Below, piece after piece: positions 38,808-48,599 of a stretch of 64,000 nt of DNA (position 1 is its first letter; each line of letters opens with the position of its first letter). The stretch is from Methylocella sp. (GTDB taxonomy: Bacteria > Pseudomonadota > Alphaproteobacteria > Rhizobiales > Beijerinckiaceae): assembly GCA_037200525.1 (NCBI GenBank), contig JBBCGG010000001.1, forward strand, positions 2,646,501-2,710,500, written 5' to 3'. A program made the translations under genes and the position numbers. Under the pieces are notes generated by a model, which did not search any database, was not told the DNA's origin, and saw only the letters and a list, made by a program, of their open reading frames with translations.

Positions 38808-39671
38808 CTAATGCTCGATCGGCGCGCCCCAAGATCCCCATACGTAAATGCACGCGAACAGAAAGAGCCAGACCACGTCGACGAAGTGCCAATACCAGGC
38901 GGCGAATTCGAGGCCGAGATGATGCTTCAGCGACAACTGACCGATAAGGGCGCGGAGCAGGCAAACGGCTAGGAAGATCGTCCCGATGATGACGTGGAAG
39001 CCATGAAATCCCGTCGCCATGAAAAAGGTGGCGCCGAAGATCGAGCCCTTGAACCCAAAGGGCGCGTTCACATACTCATAGGCCTGAACCGATGTGAACA
39101 GCAGGCCGAGCAGGACGGTGAGGAGAAGGCCGAGCTTCAGTCCTTTGCGATCGCCGTGGAGGAGGGCGTGATGCGCCCAGGTGACGGTTGTGCCGGACGT
39201 CAGAAGGATGAGCGTGTTGAGCAGCGGCAAATGCCAGGGGTCAATGGCTTCGACTCCCTTCGGGGGCCATATGCCGCCGGTGAATTCGGTGCGCGCATAT
39301 TCAATGGCTTCGCCCGGAAAAAGGCTGGCGTCAAAGAAAGCCCAGAACCATGCGACGAAGAACATGACTTCGGAAGCGATGAACAGGATCATGCCGTAGC
39401 GATGGCTGATCTGCACCACCCGGGTATGGTGGCCCTCAACGGTCGATTCTCTGATGACGTCGGTCCACCAGCGCGTCACGACAAAGAGGAGCAAGATAAC
39501 GGCTGCGCCGAAAATCAACCCATTGGGTTTGAAGTCCCCAAAGGTCATGCCCTTCATCCAGATGATGCCGCCGAGGGCCATAAAGAAAGCGGCTACGGCC
39601 GCCACGATCGGCCACGGGCTTGGATCGACGAGATGATAGTCGTGGTTCGGCTTTACGTGGGCGTCCGCCAT
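38808..39671 (-). CDS. ctaE: Cytochrome c oxidase subunit III
   Basis: CtaE is a core membrane subunit of aa3 oxidase, with seven helices and lipid sites. The 287-residue protein has the expected HDYHLVDPSPWPIVAA opening, MFFVAWFWAFFDASLFP, the GTTVTWAHHAL helix and the GFHGFHVIIGTIFL region. The start at 39671 has GAAGAGGG upstream; the open frame to 39716 is not needed. It is the last oxidase gene on the minus strand. SURF1, which normally follows nearby, is found only after the NRPS/PKS island. Confidence 0.96.
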   Translation of the reverse strand: MADAHVKPNHDYHLVDPSPWPIVAAVAAFFMALGGIIWMKGMTFGDFKPNGLIFGAAVILLLFVVTRWWTDVIRESTVEGHHTRVVQISHRYGMILFIASEVMFFVAWFWAFFDASLFPGEAIEYARTEFTGGIWPPKGVEAIDPWHLPLLNTLILLTSGTTVTWAHHALLHGDRKGLKLGLLLTVLLGLLFTSVQAYEYVNAPFGFKGSIFGATFFMATGFHGFHVIIGTIFLAVCLLRALIGQLSLKHHLGLEFAAWYWHFVDVVWLFLFACIYVWGSWGAPIEH

Positions 39672-39831
39672 ATTTGACCCTCTTCCCGCTTGGCTCAATG
39701 AGCCTGTCTTTATCAAAGCCGCCCGAAGCGCGGCGCTATGCTGATCGCGCTGAACTGCGCATTATCAGTGCAAGCTCGACTGATGCGTTTGCCTCGTTTG
39801 GCAGCGTTGGTCAAGAGAAACCGAACGTTGC

Positions 39832-40440
39832 TCAAAGCGGTTTTGCCGTTGCGCTGGGCTTCCCGCTGGCGGCGATGGGAGCCGCCGACTTAGAGGCAAA
39901 GAACGTGTAGGAAAGCGTAACCGTCTCGACGCCCGCCATCGTCTGATCCTTCTCAAGCGCTGGGTCGAGGAAAAAGACGACGGGGAGCTCCGCTGTTTCG
40001 TGCGGGCCGAGCGTTTGCTCGTTGAAGCAGAAACAGCTGATTTTATCGAAGTAAGCGCCTGCGGCGTCGGGGCCGACATTGTACATCGCCTGCGCCGCCG
40101 TCTCGTGATCCGACATATTGGTGACTTTGAAAAACACCGTCGCTGTTTTGCCGGTCCGCAATTTGATTTCCGCCGTCTCCGGCGAGAACGTCCAGCTGAG
40201 GCCCGGCGCGACATTGGCGTCAAAATGGACTGTCAAATCGCGCAGCCCTTGGGTTGCTGGGGCCGCATAGGCCACCTGCGTCGTCCCGCCATAGCCGGTC
40301 GCGGCGCAGAACATGCGGTATAACGGGACAGCCGCGAATGACAGGCCAAGCATCGCCAAGCTCGCTGCGACGGCAAGCGCAGCAACCAGTCGCTGGCGGC
40401 GAAACATTGGCGCTCGCGGCGGCTCCAACGATGCATTCAT
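39832..40440 (-). CDS. ctaG: Cytochrome c oxidase assembly protein (Cox11)
   Basis: CtaG delivers copper to the CuB site of subunit I. The 202-residue protein has one N-terminal helix (LVAALAVAASLAMLGLSFAAVPLYRMFC), and a periplasmic domain with the copper-binding CFCFNEQ motif and PVVFFLDP. The 14-bp gap to the upstream small gene marks an operon. Downstream, 160 bp separates its stop from the ctaE start. Confidence 0.95.
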   Translation of the reverse strand: MNASLEPPRAPMFRRQRLVAALAVAASLAMLGLSFAAVPLYRMFCAATGYGGTTQVAYAAPATQGLRDLTVHFDANVAPGLSWTFSPETAEIKLRTGKTATVFFKVTNMSDHETAAQAMYNVGPDAAGAYFDKISCFCFNEQTLGPHETAELPVVFFLDPALEKDQTMAGVETVTLSYTFFASKSAAPIAASGKPSATAKPL

Positions 40441-40454
40441 GGCGGAAGCGTTCC

Positions 40455-40619
40455 TTAAAGGGGACGATTGAGCACGCCAGGCCCGAGTTTAGCAATCGTC
40501 ACGACATAGATGAGCAAAACGAAACAGCCGATAGCAAGGCCGATAGCCACATTGCGCTGGCGCCTGCTTTTCAGTTGCGCCGGCGTCAGCGTGACGCCGT
40601 TAAGATTGTCAGGGGTCAT
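40455..40619 (-). CDS. Small one-helix CoxF/DUF-type oxidase protein
   Basis: A 54-residue protein with a charged N-terminus (PAQLKSRRQRN) and one membrane helix (VAIGLAIGCFVLLIYVVTIAKLG). Its place between ctaB and ctaG is that of the small CoxF protein of Rhizobiales oxidase operons. The stop of ctaB lies 4 bp upstream of its ATG. Too short for family certainty from sequence alone; position is the strongest evidence. Confidence 0.75.
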   Translation of the reverse strand: MTPDNLNGVTLTPAQLKSRRQRNVAIGLAIGCFVLLIYVVTIAKLGPGVLNRPL

Positions 40620-40623
40620 AGCA

Positions 40624-41577
40624 TTACCACGACAGAAGGCCCGCGCTTTGCAGGATCGCAAAAACGCGTTCGCCGACGATCTCGGCAAAAAGCAGCGAAA
40701 GATAGAGAATTGAAAAACCGAACAGCCGCATGGCCCATTTGTTGGCCTGCTCGCCAGTGCGGACAAGATAGACGCGCGCCGCGAAGAAAAGCATGAGCGC
40801 GCCAAGACCGAACGCAAGAACGCCATAGATCGGCGAGGCGAAACCGAGCAGCCACGGCGAAAGACCAAGCGGCGCAAGAACGGCTGTGTAGAGAAGGATG
40901 TCGCGGCGGGTGCGATCCGGCCCCTCCACATTCGGAAGCATCGGGATGCCGGCGCGGGCGAAGTCGTCGGCCTTGACCAATGCGAGCGCCCAGAAATGCG
41001 GCGGAGTCCAGACGAAAATAATCGCGAAAAGGGAGAGGCTGGCGATGCTGACATGCCCTGTCGCGGCGAGGTATCCGACAATCGGGGGAAAGGCGCCGGC
41101 TGCGCCGCCGATCACGATATTCTGCGGCGTCGAGCGTTTCAGCCACATCGTGTAGATGACGACATAGAAGAAAATCGTGAAGGCGAGGAGCGCAGCGGCG
41201 AACCAGTTGGAAACAAAGCCCAGCGTCAGAACCGAGAGACCAGACAGCGTTATGCCGAAGCTGAGCGCGTTTTCTCTCGTCAGTTTGCCCGCCGGTATCG
41301 GTCGTTTGCGAGTGCGCCGCATCACGGCGTCGATATCGGCGTCATACCACATGTTGAGGGCGCCGGACGCTCCGGCGCCGACGGCTATGGCGAGGAGCGA
41401 GGCGAAGCCGATGACCGGATTGACATGGGAAGGCGCGATCAAAACGCCAGCTAGCGCGGTGAAGATCACCAGCGACATAACGCGTGGCTTGAGCAGGGCG
41501 AAATAGTCGCCGGGACTTGCGATCGAGATCGAGAGATCGGGAGTGGCGTCGTCGCTGCTATTTGCGATCAAACTCAT
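40624..41577 (-). CDS. ctaB: Protoheme IX farnesyltransferase
   Basis: CtaB makes heme O from heme B in the inner membrane. The 317-residue protein has about nine helices and the UbiA-family Asp motifs: [19 protein letters not shown] for the first and the second in loop DD-containing [13 protein letters not shown]. Also [12 protein letters not shown] is characteristic. It lies at the head of the ctaB-coxF-ctaG run, 470 bp from ctaD. Confidence 0.96.
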   Translation of the reverse strand: MSLIANSSDDATPDLSISIASPGDYFALLKPRVMSLVIFTALAGVLIAPSHVNPVIGFASLLAIAVGAGASGALNMWYDADIDAVMRRTRKRPIPAGKLTRENALSFGITLSGLSVLTLGFVSNWFAAALLAFTIFFYVVIYTMWLKRSTPQNIVIGGAAGAFPPIVGYLAATGHVSIASLSLFAIIFVWTPPHFWALALVKADDFARAGIPMLPNVEGPDRTRRDILLYTAVLAPLGLSPWLLGFASPIYGVLAFGLGALMLFFAARVYLVRTGEQANKWAMRLFGFSILYLSLLFAEIVGERVFAILQSAGLLSW

Positions 41578-42049
41578 GGTTCGGACTGCTTCAATGTTTG
41601 CCTAATGCATTTCCAATGTAGTCGAACCACGTCGAGGTTCTCCGGCGATCGAACGATGGGCGGCGCGAAAGCCTCTTCAGCTTTTAGTTTCGAAACCTCA
41701 CCCTCAGTTGAGCGCCGCGCCTTGGAGGATGATTTCATTTTTTCCGAGCGCCTTCATGCTCGCAACGGACCCATCTCAGCATGAAGGCTGAGGTTTTGGG
41801 GTAGGCCCCGAACAGGCTCCAAAATGACGCTTTAGACCGATTCAACGAAAACGCCAATCCCAGCCTTTACGCGATCTTATCGGAAAGCCGCCGGACTCTC
41901 GGATAAAATCATTTGCGACCGGCGAACAGATTCCCCTCGGACGCGAATATGGACCCTAGTTTCGGAGCATGATCGCATCAATGTGAAGCGATCATGCTCC
42001 GTTTTTCTCTGTTTCAGCCCAGGCCTATCGAGGGATGCCTGCAACCTTT
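41578..42049. other. Intergenic region between ctaD and ctaB
   Basis: This 472-bp region splits the oxidase operon and contains no supportable gene. The main structure is a 13-bp inverted repeat (41964-42000) described separately. A second short pair, CTTCATGCT and AGCATGAAG near 41750-41790, could also fold. A ctaB promoter may lie here. Confidence 0.5.
41964..42000. repeat. GCATGATCGC palindrome near the ctaD 3' end
   Basis: Perfect 13-base arms (41964-41976, 41988-42000) with an 11-base loop; a T-run follows on the plus strand. A related hairpin lies after acsA at 55171-55206. It could end ctaD transcription from the other side or be a dispersed repeat. Confidence 0.6.
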
Positions 42050-43717
42050 CTAGTGGTCCGAACCCGCAATCCGGGGCAAGGTTTCGAAGGTGTGGAACGG
42101 CGGCGGCGAGGACACAGTCCATTCGAGAGTGGTGGCGCCGACGCCCCAGGGATTGTCGCCCGCGACGCGTTTCTTGGCGAAAGCATCGTAGATCACGTAG
42201 AGGAAGAGGATGACGCCTATTCCAGAAAGATAAGAGCCGAAGGACGAAAGCCTGTTCCAAAGCGTGTAGGCGTCAGGATAGTCGATGTATCGGCGAGGCA
42301 TTCCCGCGAGGCCAAGAAAGTGCTGCGGGAAGAATGTCAGGTTCACGCCGATAAACATTAGCCAGAAATGCACTTTGGCGAGATATTCATTGTACATAAA
42401 CCCGGACATCTTCGGGAACCAATAATAGAAACCCGCAAACAGGGAGAACACGGCCCCGAGCGACAGCACGTAATGGAAGTGCGCCACGACATAATAGGTT
42501 TCGTGGAAGGCGCGATCGATGCCGGCGTTGGCGAGAACGACGCCGGTGACGCCGCCGATCGTGAACACCAGGATGAACCCGGCGGCCCAGATCATTGGGG
42601 CCCTGTAAGTGATCGAGCCGCCCCACATCGTGGCGATCCACGAGAAGATCTTCACCCCCGTCGGCACGGCGATCACCATTGTCGCGAAGACGAAATAGCG
42701 CTGCGTGTCGAGCGAAAGGCCGACCGTGAACATGTGATGCGCCCACACGACGAAGCCGACGACTCCGATAGCCACCATGGCGTAGGCCATGCCGAGATAA
42801 CCGAAAATCGGCTTGCGCGAAAACGTCGAGATGATGTGGCTGATGATGCCGAACCCCGGCAAAATCATAATGTAGACTTCCGGGTGGCCGAAGAACCAGA
42901 ACAGGTGCTGGAACAGGATCGGGTCGCCGCCGCCCGCGGGATCAAAGAATGTCGTGCCGAAATTGCGGTCGGTCAGCAGCATGGTGATCGCGCCTGCGAG
43001 CACCGGCAAGCTTAGCAAAAGCAAGAAGGCGGTGACCAACATTCCCCATACGAACAGCGGCATTTTGTGCAAGGTCATGCCTGGCGCGCGCATGTTGAAG
43101 ATGGTTGTGATGAAATTGATCGCCCCAAGAATGGAGGAGGCGCCGGCCAAATGGACGGAGAGGATTATGAAATCCATCGCCGGACCGGGGGTGCCGATGT
43201 TGCTCGAAAACGGCGGATACATGACCCAGCCGCCGCCGAAGCCCTTCATTCCTGGCGAGCCATCCATGAACATCGATGTGATGGTTAGCGCGAAGGCGGC
43301 GGGAAGCAGCCAGAACGAGATATTGTTCATGCGCGGGAAAGCCATGTCCGGCGCGCCGATCATGAGCGGGACAAACCAATTGCCGAAACCGCCGATGAGC
43401 GCGGGCATGACCATGAAAAAGATCATGATCAGGCCATGGCTTGTGATGGTCACGTTATAGAGGTTTTTCGCGGCGTCGAGCGCGGTCTCGGGCGAAGCGC
43501 CGTCGAAGACCTGGGAGAGATGGGTGAAGATCTGGATGCCGGGTTCCTGCAATTCCATCCGCATGAGGATCGACAGGAAGCCGCCGATGACGCCGGCGAA
43601 AATCCCGAAGATTATATACATCGTGCCGATGTCTTTATGATTGGTCGAATAGGCGTAGCGCCGCCAACCGGTCGGATGGGCGTGTTCTTCAGGATGAAGT
43701 GTCGTGCTCGTCGCCAA
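42050..43717 (-). CDS. ctaD: Cytochrome c oxidase subunit I
   Basis: The catalytic subunit of aa3 oxidase, 555 residues, twelve helices. The heme a His is in [18 protein letters not shown], the CuB region with the cross-linked His-Tyr in [18 protein letters not shown], the HHMFTVGL pair for CuB and the [11 protein letters not shown] pair for the hemes. ATG at 43717. The upstream ctaC ends 36 bp away. Core residues look intact. Confidence 0.98.
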   Translation of the reverse strand: MATSTTLHPEEHAHPTGWRRYAYSTNHKDIGTMYIIFGIFAGVIGGFLSILMRMELQEPGIQIFTHLSQVFDGASPETALDAAKNLYNVTITSHGLIMIFFMVMPALIGGFGNWFVPLMIGAPDMAFPRMNNISFWLLPAAFALTITSMFMDGSPGMKGFGGGWVMYPPFSSNIGTPGPAMDFIILSVHLAGASSILGAINFITTIFNMRAPGMTLHKMPLFVWGMLVTAFLLLLSLPVLAGAITMLLTDRNFGTTFFDPAGGGDPILFQHLFWFFGHPEVYIMILPGFGIISHIISTFSRKPIFGYLGMAYAMVAIGVVGFVVWAHHMFTVGLSLDTQRYFVFATMVIAVPTGVKIFSWIATMWGGSITYRAPMIWAAGFILVFTIGGVTGVVLANAGIDRAFHETYYVVAHFHYVLSLGAVFSLFAGFYYWFPKMSGFMYNEYLAKVHFWLMFIGVNLTFFPQHFLGLAGMPRRYIDYPDAYTLWNRLSSFGSYLSGIGVILFLYVIYDAFAKKRVAGDNPWGVGATTLEWTVSSPPPFHTFETLPRIAGSDH

Positions 43718-43753
43718 CGGTAGTCTCCCTCGAATGCTGTTTTGTCGTCGCGC

Positions 43754-44647
43754 TTATCGAACTGCGACGGATGGCGCGTTGTTATCCGCGAAGTGAACCG
43801 AATCCGGGGTCTTCGTCGAAGCAAATTTCTTTGCGGCTTGAGCGAGCCAAGCCGTATATTTCTCTTCGCTTACGACGCGGACGGCGATCGGCATATAGGC
43901 GTGGTTCTCGCCGCAAAGCTTTGAACACTGACCATAATAGATCCCTTCGCGTTCGGCCTTGAACCAGGTTTCGTTCATGCGGCCGGGCACCGCGTCAATG
44001 CGGATGCCGAAGGACGGAACAGTGAAAGAATGGATCACATCTGCAGCGGTCACGAGCATATGAACGGTCTTGCCAATCGGCACGACAACTTCATTGTCGA
44101 CGGAAAGCTGACGGAGATCGCCGGGCTTCAGATCGGCGTCTTGGATGAGATAGGAGTCGAACTCGAACCCGCCGCCTTGATCCTTCGGATAATCATAGGT
44201 CCAGTACCATTGCTTGCCAGTGACCTTTAGCGTGATGTCCGCCGGCGGCACGACCAATTGATGGGTGAGGAGACGAAAGGAGGGAATTGCGATAACGACC
44301 AGAATCATGACCGGGAGCACCGTCCAGGCGACCTCGAGTATGGAGTTGTGAGTGGTCTGCGCTGGGACGGGATTATTTTTTTCGTTGAACCTGATCAACA
44401 CGTAGGCGAGCAGCGCCAGGACGAACAGGCAGATCGCGACGATGATCGGCAGCACGATCCAATTATGGAAAAAATGCATCTCCTCGGCGATCGGCGTCAC
44501 CGCTTCCTCGAACGTGATCTGGCCAGGAGTGGCAAATCCGTCGGCGAGCGCGGAGCCAGCGGGCAGCAACGCGAGGCAGGAGGCGGCTCGGAGGAGGACT
44601 GCGCGGAACCTTTGAATGTGACGCAGGGCTGTGCTGGCAAATCTCAT
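43754..44647 (-). CDS. ctaC: Cytochrome c oxidase subunit II
   Basis: The CuA subunit that takes electrons from cytochrome c. About 297 residues: a signal peptide, two membrane helices (IVLPIIVAICLFVLALLAYV; WTVLPVMILVVIAIPSF), then the cupredoxin domain with WYWTYDYP and the CuA ligands in YGQCSKLCGENHAYMP. The start at 44647 is chosen over the open frame to 44767, since it gives a plain signal and has GGAG about 12 bases upstream. It heads the oxidase block. Confidence 0.96.
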   Translation of the reverse strand: MRFASTALRHIQRFRAVLLRAASCLALLPAGSALADGFATPGQITFEEAVTPIAEEMHFFHNWIVLPIIVAICLFVLALLAYVLIRFNEKNNPVPAQTTHNSILEVAWTVLPVMILVVIAIPSFRLLTHQLVVPPADITLKVTGKQWYWTYDYPKDQGGGFEFDSYLIQDADLKPGDLRQLSVDNEVVVPIGKTVHMLVTAADVIHSFTVPSFGIRIDAVPGRMNETWFKAEREGIYYGQCSKLCGENHAYMPIAVRVVSEEKYTAWLAQAAKKFASTKTPDSVHFADNNAPSVAVR

Positions 44648-44981
44648 GAAAATCGAAGCTCCGGATGCGCAGATGACCGTTCCGCGCCTACCATTTCCCC
44701 TTCGCCCCGTCCAGAGGCAGAAGAGATAGTTGAAAACTATAAACGGGCGTTGAGCGCAATCAACCACCTCAAACAGTTCATGCGGCGCAAGGGTGCGACA
44801 AAATGGCCTCCTGCCGGTGGGCCGGATGAAAATTGCGCGACTTCGACCTCCAAGTCGGCTCGATTGGCTCGAACCGCCGAGCTTTGCTTGACACTTTGAG
44901 GCGATTTGCTAGGCAGCCATTGTTGGCCAAAGAAAACCATACAGAGCCGGTACGACGCATAAGTCGATTTTCGGAGAGAGC
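44648..44981. promoter_or_regulatory. Divergent region ctaC / IalB
   Basis: A 334-bp region. On the plus strand TTGACA at 44888-44893 with a poor TAGGCA 16 bases later may serve the IalB gene. The minus-strand ctaC promoter was not identified. No gene seen. Confidence 0.35.
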
Positions 44982-45515
44982 ATGACGCAGGCGGTCGAAC
45001 ACAAACAAAACAAGGTCGTCAAGCGCCTCTTGCGCGCATCTCTCATCGGCGTCGGGCTCATTGCAACCGGGGGCGCTGCCTTTGGGCAGGGCGTCGTCAA
45101 GTCCAAGAACGGCGACTGGGAATTGCGTTGCGAAACGCCGCCCGGCGCGGCGAAGGAGCAATGCGCGCTGTTGCAAAGCGTAGCCGCCGAGGACAAGCCG
45201 AACATTAACCTTGTCGTGATCGTGCTCAAGACCGCAGACGGCAAGAGCCGCTTGCTGCGCGTCATCGCGCCGCTCGGGGTGCTGCTGCCCTCCGGCCTAG
45301 GGCTCAAAATCGATGACGTCGATGTTGGGCGCGCCGGTTTCGTCCGTTGCCTCCCGACCGGGTGCGTCGCCGAGGTCGTGATGGAAGAAAAGCTGATCGA
45401 TCAGATGAGGAATGGCAAAAACGCCACCTTCATCATTTTCCAGACGCCGGAAGAGGGCATCGGCATTCCGCTGGCGCTGGCTGGGTTTAAGGAAGGCTTC
45501 GACGCGTTGCCCTGA
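44982..45515 (+). CDS. IalB-family exported protein
   Basis: A 177-residue member of the invasion-associated locus B family. The signal helix is at about 15-35 (LLRASLIGVGLIATGGAAFG), followed by GDWELRCETPPG, a Cys pair (QCALLQ) and VRCLPTGCVAE. The fold is a small periplasmic beta domain. The name derives from Bartonella; in free-living Rhizobiales these are common and their function is not established. A clear ATG at 44982. Its stop is two bases from the end of the convergent amidohydrolase. Confidence 0.88.
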   Translation: MTQAVEHKQNKVVKRLLRASLIGVGLIATGGAAFGQGVVKSKNGDWELRCETPPGAAKEQCALLQSVAAEDKPNINLVVIVLKTADGKSRLLRVIAPLGVLLPSGLGLKIDDVDVGRAGFVRCLPTGCVAEVVMEEKLIDQMRNGKNATFIIFQTPEEGIGIPLALAGFKEGFDALP

Positions 45516-45517
45516 AG

Positions 45518-46486
45518 TTATTCCGCAGCGGCGCGGTAAACTGTCAGCCGCGTTGCGGCGGCGGCGAGCGCGGCGGAAACTTTGGTTACAGCGGCGTTGA
45601 TTTCAGCGAAGCGGTGCGATTGCCTGACGCTTTGTTCGTCCATATAGAGGCCTCTGCAGACCTCGATTTGAATGGCGTGGCAATTGGCGCGGGGGTTGCC
45701 ATAGTGTTCGGTAATGAAGCCGCCGGCGTAAGGCTTGTTGCGAGCGACCTTATAGCCAAAGCGCTGCAATTCATCTTCGATGACATCGACTAGGAACGTG
45801 GCGCAGCTCGTGCCGTGCCGGTCGCCAATGACGAAATCGGCTTTCGCCTTCGGCTCGGCGTCATTGTAACAACGGGATACAGCGCTAAAAAGTCCGCCGG
45901 TTGGAGGCGTGCTCGCCGAGTGCGCGCCGGATGGCATCGAATGGCAGTCAACCAGAACAGCCAGCCCGAAAACCTGCTTCGCGCGTAGGATAAGCTCGCC
46001 GAGACGATCGTGATAGGGCTTGTAGAGTTTCTCGATGCGCCGCAACGCCTCGCCGAGAGGCAAGCGATCGGAATAAATCTCCTGCGCCTGGCCGACGACG
46101 CGCGGAATCGTTCCAAGACCCCCGGCGACCCGCATCGACCGCGTATTGACGAAGGCCGGCAGGCGTTCATCGAACATGCGCGGGTCCAGCTCATAGGGCT
46201 CGCGATTGAGATCAAGATAAGTGCGGGGAAATCGCGCCCGAATCAACGGCGCGCCGAGCGTGACGCCGCCGCCGAACAGAGCATCGACAAAGGCATCTTC
46301 CGAACGGCGCAACTGGATGGCGGCGAGCCGCGTGCGATCCAGAAAGCGGCGAGGATAAACATCCCCCGAATGCGGCGAGGAGAAAACCAAGGGGCAGCTC
46401 AGAACGTCCGGCTCGGTCACATCGAAACCCGGATCCAACTCCGGTTCGTGCGCTTCCTCACGTTTGCCTGGCGCCTCCGCAATCAT
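45518..46486 (-). CDS. N-formylglutamate amidohydrolase family protein
   Basis: A 322-residue FGase-family zinc hydrolase. The motif FSSPHSGDVYPRRFL holds a metal His, RFPRTYLDLNREPYELDP is the family core, and VDCHSMPSGAHS and HYGNPRANCHAIQIEVCRGLYM are further conserved blocks. HutG would remove formate from N-formylglutamate in histidine breakdown, but no hut genes lie nearby, so another N-formyl or N-acyl amide may be the substrate. ATG 46486 is the plain choice. It is followed upstream by cpdR on the opposite strand. Confidence 0.88.
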   Translation of the reverse strand: MIAEAPGKREEAHEPELDPGFDVTEPDVLSCPLVFSSPHSGDVYPRRFLDRTRLAAIQLRRSEDAFVDALFGGGVTLGAPLIRARFPRTYLDLNREPYELDPRMFDERLPAFVNTRSMRVAGGLGTIPRVVGQAQEIYSDRLPLGEALRRIEKLYKPYHDRLGELILRAKQVFGLAVLVDCHSMPSGAHSASTPPTGGLFSAVSRCYNDAEPKAKADFVIGDRHGTSCATFLVDVIEDELQRFGYKVARNKPYAGGFITEHYGNPRANCHAIQIEVCRGLYMDEQSVRQSHRFAEINAAVTKVSAALAAAATRLTVYRAAAE

Positions 46487-46725
46487 GGAATCTCCCTACA
46501 GAGCCATGGCTCTTGAAGCTTTTAGGTAAAATCAGGCAACGGCCTGTAATGTGACAAAGACGAGGCCTTCTGTCCAGATCCATCTTTATCAGTGCAGAAT
46601 TGTCACGGCCGCTGCGGAAAAAATCGAACCGGCAAACGGAAATGGGGCTGGACGATTTTACGCTTCGGATTTTCACATGATTTTTACTAAATGGGCCTTT
46701 CCTTGGCCGGATTGTGAGGCTCCCA

Positions 46726-47124
46726 ATGAACGATATGAACACTCCGACCCAGTCCAAGATTCAGCTCGGCAAGATTCTGCTCGCCGAGGACGATAATGAC
46801 ATGCGCCGCTTTCTCGGCAAGGCCCTCCAAAACGCGGGCTATGACGTCGCTACGTTCGATAATGGTCTTTCCGCTTATCATCGTTTGCGCGAAGAGCCGT
46901 TTGAATTGCTTTTGACGGACATTGTGATGCCTGAAATGGATGGCATCGAACTGGCCCGCCGGGCGACCGAACTCGACCCTGACATTAAAGTGATGTTTAT
47001 TACAGGCTTTGCGGCTGTGGCGCTTAATCCCGACAATAATGCGCCGCCGCAAGCCAAAATCCTCTCGAAGCCTTTTCACCTCAAGGATCTTGTCAATGAG
47101 GTGCAAAGGCTTCTTGCAGCCTGA
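46726..47124 (+). CDS. cpdR: CpdR-like single-domain response regulator
   Basis: A single receiver domain of about 132 residues. KILLAEDDNDMRRFLGKAL gives the acidic pair, LLTDIVMPEMDG the phosphorylated Asp, FITGFAAVAL the Thr-type switch and ILSKPFHLKDLV the Lys. The sequence is close to what I know of alphaproteobacterial CpdR, which when unphosphorylated directs ClpXP to cell-cycle substrates under CckA-ChpT control. ATG 46726 has GAGG upstream; an in-frame GTG at 46714 is less likely. Confidence 0.92.
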   Translation: MNDMNTPTQSKIQLGKILLAEDDNDMRRFLGKALQNAGYDVATFDNGLSAYHRLREEPFELLLTDIVMPEMDGIELARRATELDPDIKVMFITGFAAVALNPDNNAPPQAKILSKPFHLKDLVNEVQRLLAA

Positions 47125-47148
47125 GCGGACGGGGCGCTTCGCGTCCGC
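47125..47148 (+). terminator. Hairpin after cpdR
   Basis: Seven-base arms GCGGACG (47125-47131) and CGTCCGC (47142-47148) directly after the stop codon, without a clear T-run. A plausible RNA 3' end. Confidence 0.4.
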
Positions 47149-47186
47149 GGATTCGGATCGGAACGCCCGACTCCGCTGACCCGCGC

Positions 47187-47196
47187 GGGGGGGGGG
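47187..47196 (+). repeat. G10 tract before a transglycosylase gene
   Basis: Ten consecutive G, followed by AGGG, 11 bases before the ATG at 47208. It overlaps where the ribosome site would be, so length change could alter spacing of the SD. It is also a site prone to sequencing error. Confidence 0.55.
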
Positions 47197-47207
47197 AGGG
47201 CTCGCGG

Positions 47208-48470
47208 ATGCTCGCTTCCGCTCACGCCAGGATAAAGCTCTCGATGTTTTTTGCCAGCGCCATGCCAAGACGCGCCGTTCGTAGGGCGCTGCGGCTCGTC
47301 CCGATCGCCGTGCTTGCGGCCAAAATCCTAAACCCCGCCCCAGCGGCCGCCGCGAGTCTTCAGGATTGTCTCGCCGGTCTCCGCCCCCAGATTTTGGCGA
47401 GCGGCGTCGACGCCGCGACATTTGATAAAACGACGCGCGGTCTCGAAGCCAACCCGGACGTGCTTCAGTCATCGCAGGCGCAGCCAGAGTTCAAGACGCC
47501 GATCTGGGATTATCTCGCCGGCCTCGTCGATTATGAGAGGATCAACGACGGCCGCGCGATGATGCAGCGCTGGGCTCAGCCTCTGGCGACGGCGGAGGCC
47601 CGCTTCGGGGTCGATAAGGCGACGATCGTCGCTGTTTGGGGCGTCGAATCGGATTATGGCCGCAGCTTCGGCACGCGCCCCATCGTGCAATCGCTCGCCA
47701 CGCTCTCCTGCGGCGGCGGCCGGCAAGCGTATTTTCGCTCGGAGCTGATCGCCGCGCTGAAGATCGTCCAGCATGGCGATATCGCGCCGGAGCAATTTTT
47801 CGGGTCCTGGGCCGGAGCTTTCGGTCATACCCAGTTCATGCCGTCGACTTTCTTGCGCACCGCCGTCGATCTCGACGGCGACGGTCGCAAGGATTTGATC
47901 AATTCCGTTCCCGACGCGCTGGGATCGACCGCAGCCTATTTGCGCAAAGGTGGCTGGGTCGCCGGCGGCGAATGGGGCTTTGAGGTGCGTCTGCCTCAGC
48001 ATTTCGCGGGTCCGTCGGGGCGCGTTCACAAAGAGCCGATGGCGGCTTGGGCCGCGCGGGGCTTGACGCGGATCGATGGTTCGCCGCTCGGGGGCGGCCC
48101 AAACGCCGGCCTGCTGCTTCCCGCAGGGGCGGGGGGGCCGGCTTTCCTCGTCACTCGCAATTTCGATGCGATCTATTCCTATAACGCTGCGGAATCTTAT
48201 GCGCTGGCCATCTCGCTGCTATCCGACAGGCTGCGTGGGCGTCATGGCCTCGTGACCGCGTGGCCGACTAATGATCCCGGCTTGTCGCGCGCGGATCGTC
48301 GCGAATTGCAGACTCTTTTAATGCGCCGAGGCTACGACCTTGATGGCAAGGCGGATGGAGTCATCGGAAGCAAAACCAAGCAGGCGATCAGCGATTTTCA
48401 GGCGAAGTTGGGTCTTGCGCCAGACGGCCGCGCCAGCATCTCGGTGCTTACCGCCGCGCGGAGCAAATAG
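47208..48470 (+). CDS. Lytic murein transglycosylase, MltB-like, with PG-binding domain
   Basis: A 420-residue exported enzyme. Signal peptide with a basic start and LVPIAVLAAKILNPAPAAAA; SLT_2 catalytic domain about 55-345 with Glu in AVWGVESDYGRSFGT and the family block SWAGAFGHTQFMPSTF; PG_binding_1 domain at the C-terminus (ELQTLLMRRGYDLDGKADGVIG). It cleaves peptidoglycan to anhydromuropeptides in the periplasm. ATG at 47208 has G-rich sequence before it; an in-frame ATG at 47244 is an alternative that would still keep a signal. Stands alone. Confidence 0.92.
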   Translation: MLASAHARIKLSMFFASAMPRRAVRRALRLVPIAVLAAKILNPAPAAAASLQDCLAGLRPQILASGVDAATFDKTTRGLEANPDVLQSSQAQPEFKTPIWDYLAGLVDYERINDGRAMMQRWAQPLATAEARFGVDKATIVAVWGVESDYGRSFGTRPIVQSLATLSCGGGRQAYFRSELIAALKIVQHGDIAPEQFFGSWAGAFGHTQFMPSTFLRTAVDLDGDGRKDLINSVPDALGSTAAYLRKGGWVAGGEWGFEVRLPQHFAGPSGRVHKEPMAAWAARGLTRIDGSPLGGGPNAGLLLPAGAGGPAFLVTRNFDAIYSYNAAESYALAISLLSDRLRGRHGLVTAWPTNDPGLSRADRRELQTLLMRRGYDLDGKADGVIGSKTKQAISDFQAKLGLAPDGRASISVLTAARSK

Positions 48471-48599
48471 TGGCAACCGACCCTGACGCCTTCGAGTGAG
48501 GCGATCACGCCCTGCCTCTGCGTCGACGCATGATGTTATGCTTTAAGTTTAGAGTTAATCTCTATCTGACTGAATCTCGTGGGGTTTCCTCGGGCCGAA

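Noticed and set aside
44982-45515. IalB as a virulence factor
   Set aside because: The family is widespread in free-living Rhizobiales; the name alone does not show pathogenicity.
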